Shown: piece after piece, positions 45,600-57,719 of the stretch
Layout of the letters: the number at the start of each line of letters is the position of its first letter
Position numbering within the stretch: position 1 is the stretch's first letter
Source: Plectrocnemia conspersa
Taxonomy: Eukaryota; Arthropoda; Insecta; Trichoptera; Polycentropodidae
NCBI GenBank assembly: GCA_009617715.1
Contig: VTFK01000429.1
Location: 62,001 to 126,000, forward strand
Length of the DNA: 64,000 bases
Direction: 5' to 3'
The notes under the pieces: model-generated
What the model was told of the DNA's origin: nothing
Database searches by the model: none
What the model saw: the letters and a program-made list of their open reading frames with translations, nothing else
Position numbers and translations under genes: made by a program

Positions 45600-45715
45600 A
45601 TTAATACGTAGTACTACGAGAGGTGGGTCCCGCTCATCCAGCCGTCACAAGCTGGGTGCCCATCCATAGGGTTGGACTCGTAGCGTCCAAGTACTGGTAA
45701 CGGCAGTGGTACAGG
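45600..45715 (+). repeat. GC-rich dispersed repeat, copy A
   Basis: Aligns with the minus strand of 49105-49230: GAGGTGGG, GCTCATC, AAGCTGGGTGCCC, ATAGGGTTGGAC, AGTACTGGTAAC, GGTGG or AGTGG in the same order. It is much more G+C-rich than its surroundings, so it may be part of a coding region of a retrotransposon, but no reverse-transcriptase or Gag motif was recognised. Confidence 0.75.
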
Positions 45716-48700
45716 CAAAGAATACTAAAGTAGCTATACTCCTGTACAATAAACTGTTATAAGCTCTTCTGCATCTAACTGGCTGCAAAAGTCATACTTT
45801 TAATCTACATTTTTAACTTCAAACCAAATATTCCATGACAAGCCATAAGTATGATTTCTATACCATAACTATCTTAAATTACTCAAAGTACGCAGTACAG
45901 TTTCGTATACGCGTGACCATGGTTTTTGAGGTTTTTGCTACGCAACCAAAAATATAAATAAATCAATTTAATATTTTTTTTTATAAATCCACTCAACAGT
46001 GCAAAAAAGTGATATATATACATTATTTATATTTTATTTAATTTTATAATAAATATACATTAATACCTAAGGCGGAAAGTTAGGTTATTAATCTTAAGTA
46101 ATTCAGATAAATAAATTTCCCTATAACATTTACTTACAAATATAATCATCTGACTGGTAAAAAAATGGTATAAAAAACATACACTTAGTAGTGAAACTAT
46201 AAATATTTTAATATGCTTTTAAAGTTCGCTGAAATAATTTAATAGACATACTATTGATTGTGTTGAATTTAAAATGTTGCTCTTATAAAACGCAACAAAA
46301 TTATTTTTCCCCTTAATTTTAATATTTTTATAGTATAAGTCATGCTTAATATTTTGTATGTGTAATATATAACACTTTAATCCAAATATTCATACAGCTA
46401 AATACTAAAGGTTTTTCTTCTTTTTGTTATTGTAATATTTTCATTACATTCAATTTATTCTATCCAGTCTTTTTATTTCGCAAAGTTTATCTTCTTTTTT
46501 TTCATGCCATTTATAACAGCCAGCAAAAAAGCAGTAGCAACCTAGAAAATGATTTTTTATGAAATTGCGAAAATTACTCTTGTTTCCGATCTAACATAAT
46601 GTAGACTTTCTTAATATAATAGTTGACAATGATTTTTTTTCTTACTTTAATCATTTTTTTTGCCGCAAAAAATTGTTACTAGTAGAGCCCACAATAAATT
46701 TATAGCAAAAGGAATAGTTGGAACAAAACTTTATATTTTAAGTTAAAAACATTTATTGCTGTATTACTAAAAACAAAAAGTAATTTTTATTGTCAACATA
46801 AAAATGTTTATAAATTGATTATTTAAAATGTATATTTTGGTTTTTCATTACCTTACGAATATATTGTAATATTTTTAATAGTTAAAAATAACCATTATTT
46901 AGAGAGGGTAATTAATTTAAACTTTTAAATCTTCTCTGTTAGTTTTACATGGAGTACGATAGTAGTTAAATAATAAGATAATTTAAAATATGTAAAATGT
47001 AGTAAAAAATATTTAACTAAGATAAATAATAATGTATAATAAATTTAGTTTTTATTTAAAATATTATTAAAATTACATAAAAAAAAATACTTTTAATAGT
47101 GTAATATCTAGCAGTATCAAATTTCTTAAATATATTTGTTTTATATAATGGTAGCTCTATCCAAACAAAGGCGTCAGACGTTTTTCGTCGAAAGCTGATA
47201 TCTCTTATATTTAAACGTTAAATAATTATTTAACAGAACTTAAAAAGCACAGGCGAAAGATCATCGAACCCAAAAAGATATAAACGGGCAGCTGTACTAT
47301 CATAACGGTTTCAAAAGTTGCATTTCTCGCATCTAACATCCACTGTGGATACAAGAGAGGATATGTAAGCTTACATTGTTTAAATTTTCATAATGTTTGT
47401 CTTCGCCGGCTTTCTTTTTAAAGTCCGCGTCTACTTTTCTCTCAAACAAGTCTCTTTGAAACAACGTACTCGTTGCAAGTATTTTTTTAATGTAAAAAAG
47501 GCACTTTTCTAGGCGCACTCATATTGTACGAGAATAATGGTGGTTCTGAATAAAAAACGGCAAGACTTGCCCATTACATGCTAGAAATTAAGCACGTTGA
47601 TTGATGATGTTCTAAAAACGCGACTGACAGACTTACGATGATTGCGAAATGAAGAAAATGAATTGTTCGCATGATTTATTGCGCTGTGGAACAATCAAAG
47701 TTTACCGCAAAACTGATCGAGTTTCCAGATCTGACGATCGATTAAATTTGCATTAATTCCGCGTTCAACCTACATGTGAAACGCGGTTTATATTTTATCA
47801 TCATAATTCATAGATACGAATCTATTTATCTTTTATATATCAGTAAAACTAGACAGCACAAGCCTTAAAACTTCCATATAGATATCTATACTAGATGTAA
47901 ACCTTAGTATTTAGAAATATTTGCAGAAAATTATGCGATCTTTGAGACAAGTTTAATGTGTAGAACGTAATATATACAACATTTAACAATAAGTTAAAAA
48001 CCTATCTGGAAAAATGAATGAAACATAAGTCGATTGATAAAAGTTATTTAAAAAAATACTTACTTAGTTAAAGTGATAAGAATATCAATATATTTATTTT
48101 ACTATTAAGCAACGGCTTCTAAATGAGCCGCTGGATAAATTGAAACTTATAAGATTAATGCTTTAATGCGCATATTATTTCTTATCAACGCAAGTTCAAA
48201 TGATCTGGTTGAGGCAGAATTTCATTGTTGACCTGACATATGTCAACAATTCACAATTTTTATTACCCTTGGGTAAATAAGTCCACAAAAAAATTGCATT
48301 GTTTGTCAACGCCTCAAAGATGAATACCGTTTTTAAAATCACACAAAATCATACTGTGTTTTCGCAAGCATAAATGTTTGTCTGTAATGAAAAAACGAAT
48401 ATTTTTTATTTCTACCTAGCTCAGCTACATTTGTCTTTAGAAATGAGGCAACAGATAGAGATTTTTGCTCTCCTCCACCTAAAACGATCACATATAAGTC
48501 GGCTTACTGCCTCAGAAGGAGCACTTTTGTTCTTGCTTCCGACTTCGTACTAGGACCTTGAACTCGCTATCAGTGGAGCATACTATAATTGCCTTCGAAG
48601 ATCAAGTCTAAGTCTATATCTTCAGACTGACACCACTGAAGTCCGTACTTTAACAACCAAGCAGACTTTCCGATATAATCGTCGTATTCTGATATAGTCC

Positions 48701-49104
48701 AGTCGTCAACTCAGAGCAGTCTGGAGCTTCGAGATGACGCGAACTAAAGCTTCGAGATGACACTTTGCAAGCTAAAAATATATTCTAGAATTTGAACAAA
48801 ATTAGGCAATTAAGTTTTCTTTTCTGTAAAATTTCTAAAGGAGACCCAAAAGCTTTTTTTAATCACAATTTTATCAAACAGTTAACCAAAGTCTATTGAA
48901 CTATTGTATATTTTTCAACTGACTTTTTTTATTTCAGACAAGTTTTAATTAACTGTTTTCTCATGGTTCAATGTAAGAAAGACTTCGGCTATTCCATTAT
49001 TTTTCAGTTTTTCTGGTTCTTGAGGTATAAAATTATTATCACGCAAGATTTATATATGATAATAATTGCACTCTAAGCAGAAGTATAGCTACATGTTATC
49101 CGTT
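45716..49104. other. AT-rich sequence with some more complex stretches, no gene recognised
   Basis: The stretch at 47160-47800 and a G+C-richer stretch at 48430-48780 (with AGCTTCGAGATGAC repeated at 48725 and 48750) have no long open frame. The remainder is AT-rich and featureless. Confidence 0.4.
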
Positions 49105-49230
49105 GCGTGCGCCACCGGTGTTACCAGTACTAGGGTCCTACATGTCCAACCCTTATGGGCGGGCACCCAGCTTTTGACGGACAGATGAGCGTGACCCCAC
49201 CTCCAGTAGTGTTTCTCCTGAACGCTCGAG
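49105..49230 (-). repeat. GC-rich dispersed repeat, copy B
   Basis: Inverted partner of 45600-45715, about 3.5 kb away. Downstream sequence to about 49510 is also G+C-richer and may belong to the same element, but it has no counterpart beside copy A. Confidence 0.75.
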
Positions 49231-52039
49231 GAGACGTGCTCTCATTGGCTGGCCTGCATTGCTTTGCATTGCATATCATCCTTGTAACAACACCACCCAC
49301 CTGATCTTCAAGGTGTGTATATGTTGCCTCAGTCGCAGACTTGGCCCTCGGTTCCCTTCAGTGGCGAGCCCTTTGGCCCTGCTTGCGTTCTTCTTCTATG
49401 CTTTATTCGTCACCAGTAGTGCCTCGCTTATTATTTTTTTTTTTAATTTAAACAATTAAGTAGCTCTCAGACGGTCAGCCCGAGGGATCACTTCCCATCA
49501 AGGGTTTGGATTTTAATCTTAAAAGTATTCTCTCGCTCTCCCACACGAAGTCACACACCCGATTTTTTTCTACGATATTTTAACGATGTTGCAAATTATT
49601 TTTTAATAATTTTAATAGTCGCGATTTTTAATTAAGCTGGCTAACGTACTTATCTGAGATATTAACAAAATTATATCTGTTCGCTTGTATTAATATAAAT
49701 GAAAAATCCCTTAGATATTTTAAAATAATATCAGATTACCATAAAATATTCCATTTGAAATAATTTTCAGAATAAAGCATTCAAACTGCGTCTGAAAAAA
49801 AATATATAACGATGACTTGCCTTTCAAAATGTTGCTCTACGGGTACACATTTTTATAAAAGTGAGCTTATTATTGAATCGGATGGTTGTAAAGAGTTATT
49901 TTTTTTTCAAAAATATATCCGTTTTTAGTAATAAATGGTTCATGATCTTAAATATTAGATGCTTAGGATTTTTTGCGTCCTAATTTGCATAATTATATTT
50001 GCAATAATTATAATTTTTCGGTGATTTGCCACAGATTTATGATATAAAATTCTAAGCACCAAATTTTCATATAAAATACAAATTGCCACCAATTTTTTAT
50101 TTTTTTTTTTATATAAAATTAAGTATTAATTATACTCATTTACGCTATAATAATAATTTACCATCGGCTTGCAACAGAATACATATAATCTTTAATGAAT
50201 TATAATTACAATAATACAAATAATATCAGTAATTAACTTAGATATACATGGCCTTAATTGGATTATGATGTGAGGCCGCCGATTAAATTGAATATGGCAA
50301 TAAATAAACATATTTTTCTCTCGTAAACATTTCGATTGTGTATCTCTCGTGTCAAGGATCGATCCGACATGTCTTCTACATTCACCTGTCCGTTTTGCCG
50401 GTCGTAATGAGATCATTTCCTTCATTTTTTGTACTCGTCTGTCGACATTCGCGTAGCTCGAGGGTTAATCTATAACTGGAAATCTGATCGTTAGCCGTAT
50501 TATGTGAATGTAGGAGATTTTTTATACTTCCGATCTTATGTGACGTGTGGCGAGTGCTTTATGAGACTGAGATTAATTAATGAAATCATTTTTAATTGGA
50601 CTTGGATGTTGCATAGTTAACATTCAATTCTTTTAATAATACACTAGAGTGAATCAAATTTATTTTTGACACTGTAATGCGCTAATAAAATACCGCAATA
50701 TGTAATCGCTTCAGAATTGATTACGTATAACATGCTTTTTTTTCATACGCATGTATATTTTTTGTTTTAATCAATTATGCACATACCTGGCTATATAAAT
50801 TACAGGCTTGGTCCATCTAACGGCCGGCGCGAATGATCTGTTTTTCCTATCCGTATAATGACATTAACTTTCTCTTAGCTTAGTTGAAATTGAAATAAAT
50901 GATGATGAAAAAATCATTCGTTATATAAATGCATGTATGCATTTGAACTTAGTTTCTCAACGTTACGTTCGCTTATTATAGTAAACGTTTATATCTACAT
51001 CATGGTTATTGCCGAAATTACATCAAAACCAAAGTTTGTGTATTATTATGCTAGAACACCGTAGTGATTGTTGACTTTCACTATTGATAATCAGACTTGA
51101 GACCAAAATCTGTGGTCGGGAAATTAAAGCAAGATGTTTCAAGATTTTGATGAAATATTTCTTAACTTAATTTCTTATTAGTATAAAAAGGAATAGATAT
51201 ATAGTTTTATATAGTTTGAGCAATTCCGGTTAAACATCTTAAAAATCAACATTAAAAAATACATTTTAATAATAGCTATGGGAATTATTTGTTGTTAGAA
51301 TTTTAAAAAAAATGTAGAGATAATTAATAAAATATCAGAAGTATTATAGATAAATATATTTACAAAAATACACCAGCAATAAATAAATATATTATGTTAG
51401 TGTCAGATAAGTTAATCTATTAAATGTCAAAAATTTTATCTTGAAATGATCTGTAAAATATTTATATCAAAATATGTTGTTTAATTTTTTTATAAGATAA
51501 TTAGATTAAAATATTATTTAAAATTAATATAAATATGATATCAAATAAAAATAGTAGTATTATATCAATATATTGAAGAAGTGTATAAAAAAATCAAATA
51601 ATTTAATTATTTTACAATTGAAAATTATTTCAGCTATGTAATAAGATATTTTTATTAAATTTTTGGCTTTATGGGTTCAACGATTATATATTTGAAATAT
51701 TTATATATTTATTTTTTATTAATATTAAAATAGATATAAATAAAAATATTGTTTATTTTAATGTTTATATAATACTAAATACGTAGAAATTTTTAAATAT
51801 ATGAAAAATAAATTTCCCTAATTAAAGATTAAATTACATGTATATGAATGTTATAGATAGTCAATTTAATATTAATATTTAATATATAACATTCTAGACG
51901 AATTAAAGTGCAAAAAAAGTATAGTTAAGTTTACAACTATTGTTAGGTGAAGTTCAGTTTAATTGATTCGTTTATGTTAGGTTTGGGTTTTAACATTTTC
52001 TACTAGCAAATATATTATTTAATTGATAGGGACTAGAGA
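49231..52039. other. Sequence with G+C-richer patches, no gene recognised
   Basis: A GC-rich stretch at 49231-49520 has only short frames. An island at about 50230-50900 is more complex than its flanks. The stretch 51130-52000 is extremely AT-rich. No domain or RNA gene was seen. Confidence 0.4.
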
Positions 52040-52150
52040 AATCATATGCTGCTCTAAAATGTTTATTAAACTCATTTCGACAGTTGTAAACGAATTAACT
52101 GAACAAAACTTGACATTGTTCAAAAATTTAACTATAGTCTTTGAACTTTT
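52040..52150 (+). repeat. Diverged dispersed repeat, copy B
   Basis: Partner of 44697-44830. The TTTTCACTATTAGAAAC and GATTTCACTGATATGCC words just downstream (52230-52305) resemble the reverse complement of the CTAGTGAAAATATA words, so this repeat may be bounded by such ends. Confidence 0.45.
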
Positions 52151-55053
52151 ATTAGGGTTTATTTGTTTTAAACATTTTGGTTTTGTACGATTGGTCCATA
52201 CAACTATTTTTTTTGCTGGTGGCTAGCAGAAAAATTATATTTTCACTATTAGAAACATATTTTATTGATGAAAATGTATTCTAATATGATTTCACTGATA
52301 TGCCAGTAAACCTATATTTTTATTAATAATACACATGTACGTAAAATAGACATACTTTTATATTTTATTTTAGTTTGATAATGACTCGAATGAATACATA
52401 AAAAAATGAATAAATAAACGTAGTATATATAAAACTAATTTATAGTTTAGTTTTAGGGTTTTAAAATATATTTTTTTTAATTATAAATGGAATTTATTTC
52501 TGTATTAAAATCTCTAAAAATGATTTCTCGGTATTTTCCACATAATTATTATTTGTTTTAATATAGTCAAAGACTTTCTTCTTGTATGATTAGTTTTTTG
52601 TTTATTTTAAACTTTACAACAATTAGGCACGATTCTTAACTATTATATAACTTACATAACTTAAACATTATTTTGCAGGTAATTGAAAATCTTTTTTAAG
52701 GCTTTCCTGTCATATATACTTTTTATTCGTATAGACAATTTAACATATATATGTATTATATACTCTATATTCAAGAGAGTTGTTTTATAACAACATATTT
52801 AAATTAGCGCATATATAAATCAGGTAGCTTAATCTTTGAAATATTATTTTATTTAATATAAATACATATATAATACATGGTAGCATAAAATATTTCTTTT
52901 AAAACACAAATAAAATATATACCGTATATCATATTTAATTAAAATCTAATTGAAAATTATCTAAAAATATTATGTTAAAGTATAAATATTAATAACTAAT
53001 ATCTTTAATATTTTTTAATAAAATATGCATAATGACACCTTATAGGGTTTAAATTGCTCATATGTAAATAATTTTAATCTAAATATTGTATAATGTAATT
53101 TATATTGTAAGTATTATTCCAATCTATTACCTCACATTAATGTGCCGACCAATAACTTCGCATATGATTAATAGTAAGAACATATTATATTATGGGGAAT
53201 GCTAGCCACCATACGACCTGAAAAGATAATTTATCGTTTGTTTCCTAAGTCACTTAATCAATAGGAAAACTTCTAGTAGAGAAGCATTTATGTATTCAAT
53301 ACGAAAATGCATTGTTACTAAAACCAACAAACATCCAAAGCTCCGTATTTTCCGCAACGTCCGAAATTAATCTTTCGTTTTTCATCTCCATCAGACGATG
53401 ACACAAAGTGTCTTCTTTGATAAAACAATAGATGACGTGATTAATGCGTCGAGGCTTAGCCGTGAATAATGAGACGTCGTCACTCTTCGGCTCGGGGTGT
53501 GAGTATTAAGTATAGTAGTGAAAACGTAACTAGAGACCTTTCGAGAAATAATAACAAAAATAGCATTTTTATATTATATAATAAAGTTCTTTCTTGAGAG
53601 ATATAGAGAGTGTCGAAAGATTAATGCTCTCCGACCGCGGGGGTCCATTGTCGGATTTAATTTTCTTTTCAGCCGGAAAAACCTGAATCCGATCGGAGTT
53701 TCCGCCGAAATTGCCAAAAGTTGATTTTATCGTTCCAATTACCGAGGGATATCCTCCGGAGGCGACTCAAGGAATTATTCAAAGATCGTGTTGAAATTTA
53801 GAAAAGAAAATCGTATTTTTTCAAGTAATTATTAACTTAATAATTAACTAGGAAAAAAAATATTTAGAAATAAATACATATTTGCATTTCTTTGTAATAT
53901 TTCTTATAGTGAAATTCAATTTAATTCAATTTAACCAGATACCTTGCTTTATCTATTTTTTAAATAAATTAAGTCATGCAGCAAAAATGGTATTTATATT
54001 TTTAGAATTAAATTTATTCTTTTTGTAAAACACACATTTTATTTATTGAGAGCCGCTTACTTGTTTGAGTTGGAAATTTTGACTCAAATGTTAAGCTTTC
54101 CCACCCAACTTACTCTCTGCATTTCCCCATATAAAGCTGCTTCAAAGACTAGATTGAACCCAGTTTAATTAAAAAGCATATGTGGAACAAAAGTTAAATA
54201 CCTTTGTTTATCATCAAAGACATCTGGGTATGATAACCAATGTGATTTTACCAAATTCTTATGATAAAAATGTCAAAATATAATAGGTCCATTACGTATA
54301 TTATAAATTTAATTTAAAATATTATTTAATATTAAAAAGTTAGATGTAGAATATAAAAGTTGTACATTAATAATGTGTGATAATGTTTATTATTTTTTAT
54401 ACATTTTACGAGCTGAGATATTAGTCGTGTACTGGGCGCACAACTATGATGATATGGTCGTAAAAGCGTTACTTTCACACCGTTAAGATAACCTCACTAT
54501 TAATTTATAGTTCAATTAAATTTTCTGAAACTGCGATATTTATGTTAATATGTTAGATAATTTCCCTAGAGCTTTCGCGAATTTTATTACTTATCATTGA
54601 TACTACAAATTTAAGCCACACTGGGATCTTGTAAATACAGAACAACCAAAAAATATTTTAAATATGAAAATAATAATATTTTTATAAATTAATTATTTCA
54701 ATTTGACTTATGCTAGATATTGAATAGGAATTTGACACGGTTCATGTATTAGCTCATTTATCTTTCACAAATTTCAAGGCGGATCATAAGCTAATCAAAT
54801 AAATTGTCAATCAATGCATGCAATTATTTTCGTGTGTGGCCTTAGATATCTAATAATTCGTGTAATTGATAATAAGTGCGATTCGCTTAGGCTCTAATAA
54901 TTTTCCCAGCGATTTGGCCGCTTGCGAAATGCTAATATCAAAATTCGCAAAGTCGTTGGGCAACGCCGAGCGAAATTGCCATTTTGAATGGATAAACTAC
55001 CACACGGGGCTGTGGGAGTAGACTACTGTCGGTTGACGTTATTTTGCATAAAG
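52151..55053. other. AT-rich sequence with two G+C-richer islands, no gene recognised
   Basis: Islands at about 53330-53800 and 54760-55050 are of balanced composition and may be conserved non-coding DNA. No exon was recognised. The rest is AT-rich. Confidence 0.4.
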
Positions 55054-55265
55054 CAGGCGTGCGCAACCATTTTTGGACGATAAAAGTCATTGTGCTGCCT
55101 TGCGCCGCTTGCCTGGCTGATCAAAACGAGAATTGCGCTCGAATTCATATTTAACTTTAATTGAAAGCGACAAAAATTTCCATTTCTGTGTATGAAATAA
55201 ATATGTTTTCTGTCCCATTACTATGCAGCTAAGTGGTGCCTAAACTTTTTGCTTACGAGGTCCAT
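55054..55265 (+). mobile_element. Two hAT-like terminal fragments
   Basis: CAGGCGTGCGCAACCATTTT at 55054 and AAGTGGTGCCTAAACTTTTT at 55231 both follow the general form of hAT ends (CAG-GGTG-C-AACTTTTTGG). They lie in the same orientation, so they are two insertions or a duplicated end and do not bound one element. No target duplication was found. Confidence 0.4.
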
Positions 55266-55284
55266 ATTTTTTAATTAGTATTAT

Positions 55285-55540
55285 ACATATATATGAGGTG
55301 TGATAAAAAAATAATAACAATTTTTATTTTAATTAAAATTATTCAATGTTGATATTGTGCCCTTTAAAGTAATCCCCATCAGATATAATACACGTATTAA
55401 AGAATTTCTTTCAATCCGCGAAACATTAGTGAAAATAACATTTGAGATAGATTTTTTATTAACATCTTTACCTGCAGGAAAAAAATTGCCGATGGCAGCG
55501 GCATCACGACAATGTCGTTTTGGCCCAAAAAATCATTAAG
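55285..55540 (-). pseudogene. mariner-like transposase C-terminus and element end
   Basis: On the minus strand, CIISDGDYFKGHNINIE followed by a stop (about 55345-55400) matches the C-terminal tail of mariner-like transposases, whose last residues read C-(I/V)-(A/V)-(S/D)-GDYFE. Upstream, in other frames, PKRHCRDAAAIGNFFPAGKD (about 55472-55532) resembles the preceding FPKLK-RG-F segment. ATGAGGTGTGATAAAAAAAT at 55295-55314 lies at the place where the 3' inverted end would be. The catalytic part was not found, so the copy is dead. Confidence 0.65.
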
Positions 55541-55725
55541 TGAAATAAATCGGTTCGGTGAATATTGCCCAAATAAAAATTGCTACAGTAAAAATTCTAA
55601 TCATTGATGATTAATATAAACATATACTATATTTATTTACGATACGTCCAATCTATACCAAATATATATAACAGGTGGTACTATAAATTTAATTTAAAGA
55701 TGTTTTAAAAATGTTTTATGACTGC

Positions 55726-56624
55726 ACTACACTCTCTGGAAGTGGGTTACTTCGGTCGAGTTCGGTTCTGTCCGCTCTAAAGTCTCCGAGAAGTTGTCCG
55801 AGGTTACCGATAACGGGAGGTAATTCAGTCAACTTGGCCAGCTTCGAGCGCTTCCGAAGATTTTCGGCAAAAGGACCGGGGTCAAAAGGTCCGAAGTCGG
55901 AGCTGCTCTTTTGAGCGCGAGCGGTGAGATACTTTCCCTTTCGCTCTGTTTCGTAAATTGAGATAGAACGGGTAACTCCCTTCAATTTCAGTATGCGCGT
56001 AAGCGTCCTATGGTTAACACGCATGTCGAGCGCTACATCGTGGTCACGTGGTCAAGTTATAATACCATATGCTTATCGGGGACTTCAACAGACTCTTACT
56101 GACATCTTTGAATATTTTAGGGTACCAAAAGGGATTAATTATATTTTTGATAGTATATTCTTCTGACAGATATCGTTATTATATTTTTTTCATATAAAAT
56201 TAAATAATTAAAAAGTAATTAGTGGTACTTGATTTTGTTAAAAAATCGTTTCGAATATCTTTATGTATTTTCCTAGATCGGTTTATATAAATGTCATACC
56301 ATAACGAATTATTATTTAGAATCGATGGCGACAAATTCTAGGATAGTCACAGATGTGGTGTTCGTATTCTGAACTATCATTTTTATGCCTTATGGCATTT
56401 TGCAAAAACCAACAAAGATTTTGCGTAAATTGATTATTTACGACCGAAAAGTTTTCACTGATATTGTATTGGTGAGTGCCCACACAAACTTTTATAATTA
56501 TCAGTGACAGAAGCCGCCGTCCGGACGTCATTCATGGCCGCTGTCCGGACAGCATATGAAATTTGCGACAGTGTGGTCGCTTACTCGAAGTCGTAGGTTT
56601 CTGACAACTTCCAGAGAGTGTAGT
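55726..56624. mobile_element. Candidate TIR-bounded element
   Basis: ACTACACTCTCTGGAAGT at 55726-55743 is repeated as its exact inverse at 56607-56624 (18 of 18). If the central TA pairs are target duplications, the element would start CACTCTCTGG, suiting the Tc1/mariner group; no longer duplication was found. The left third is distinctly GC-rich and open on both strands (minus 55716-56024, plus 55711-55914) without a recognised domain; the minus frame includes LDMRVNHRTLTRILKLKGV, which could be part of a helix-turn-helix but this is a guess. A copy of the 38658 repeat lies inside at 56226-56350. Confidence 0.5.
56226..56350 (-). repeat. Dispersed repeat shared with 38658-38790
   Basis: Reverse-complement partner of 38658-38790, keeping AATTTGTCGCCATCGATTCT and ATATAAACCGAT. 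It lies inside the inverted repeat 55726-56624, so it is either a later insertion or a part of that element. Confidence 0.85.
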
Positions 56625-57719
56625 TCAGGCATTACAATTTTATTAGTAATTTAAATTGGTATGCTACATTCATATTTTCTATAATCACACAAGTTTTTAC
56701 TTAAAAATAACGAAAAATATAAAGCAGTTGGGATTAAAAGTAAACATTTTTCACAATCAAACAATCCTTTATCTTTAGAAATTTCCTTGTGCAATTTTTG
56801 TTTTCGTTACAATTCATGTCGTTTTCGTTAGATTTTTTTCACGTAAATAGCATAAAACTCCAAGTTAATACTCTTTATTAATCCACGCCTTGGTAGTATG
56901 AATTTCGTAGCGGATTATACTGTAATAATCTTATAAGCATTATGAAGAACTTGGAAATTCAATTGAACTTGGCGTACTTTTTTATATTGGATTTGCGATG
57001 CTTTCATTGCGATGATTGGACCTTTGTTTTGATATCATAACCAATTTTATTATCGAAAAACGTTTTTCTTTCAATGTCCTCCTTATCTGTAAAAACATTA
57101 ATTATCTCGTGGCATATCTGTTGAATAATAGTGAATCTAGTAAACATAAGTGTGAATCGTTACTGAAATTGATTGCCTACAATTATAAACGTTTTGTTTA
57201 GAATTGCTTAGGGCTAATACCATAATCCTGCAATGTATTCTTAATAAGCATACAATCTTAAGGAAAGAATTCGTAGTGAATTGCCATTCGATTAAGCTTG
57301 GCGTACTTTTTTTTCTTTTGGTTCATCAAGATGTCTCTGTTAAAATATAAAGCTATTTATAATCTTAGTTATGACGCGTTTTTACCGACTTCATTTAACA
57401 ATATATCAACAGTGTCTTTATGGTGCTGTTTTTGTTAAAAAATACCGTTGTATAACAGATTTGACTGCTACTCATTTGATACCTCAAAATCTAATAAAAT
57501 ATTGCTTTGCATGAAAGCAGCCTCTTTATTGTTGTAACGTGGTTCTTATTTTTGACATTATGTTAAAGACTATTATAGGGCCCGTCTACCAGCATCAATT
57601 GGTAGATTACGTCCTTCAGTAGCGTCACCAAACGAGTAAATCTCTCACGAGTGTGAGTGCTCAGAGTGAACGAATTGCCTCTCACTGTACCATTTATAAA
57701 ACCTTTGCTTGGACATTAC
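56625..57719. other. AT-rich sequence with a possible local duplication
   Basis: Segments 56880-56993 and 57222-57322 share AGCAT, then GAAATTC or GTGAATTGCCATTC, then GCTTGGCGTACTTTTTT or ACTTGGCGTACTTTTTT in the same order, which suggests an old duplication with a step of about 335 bp. No gene was recognised. Confidence 0.4.

Noticed and set aside
55711..55914. Plus-strand frame of 67 codons
   Set aside because: It mirrors the minus-strand frame in the same GC-rich patch; there is no basis to choose either as a gene.
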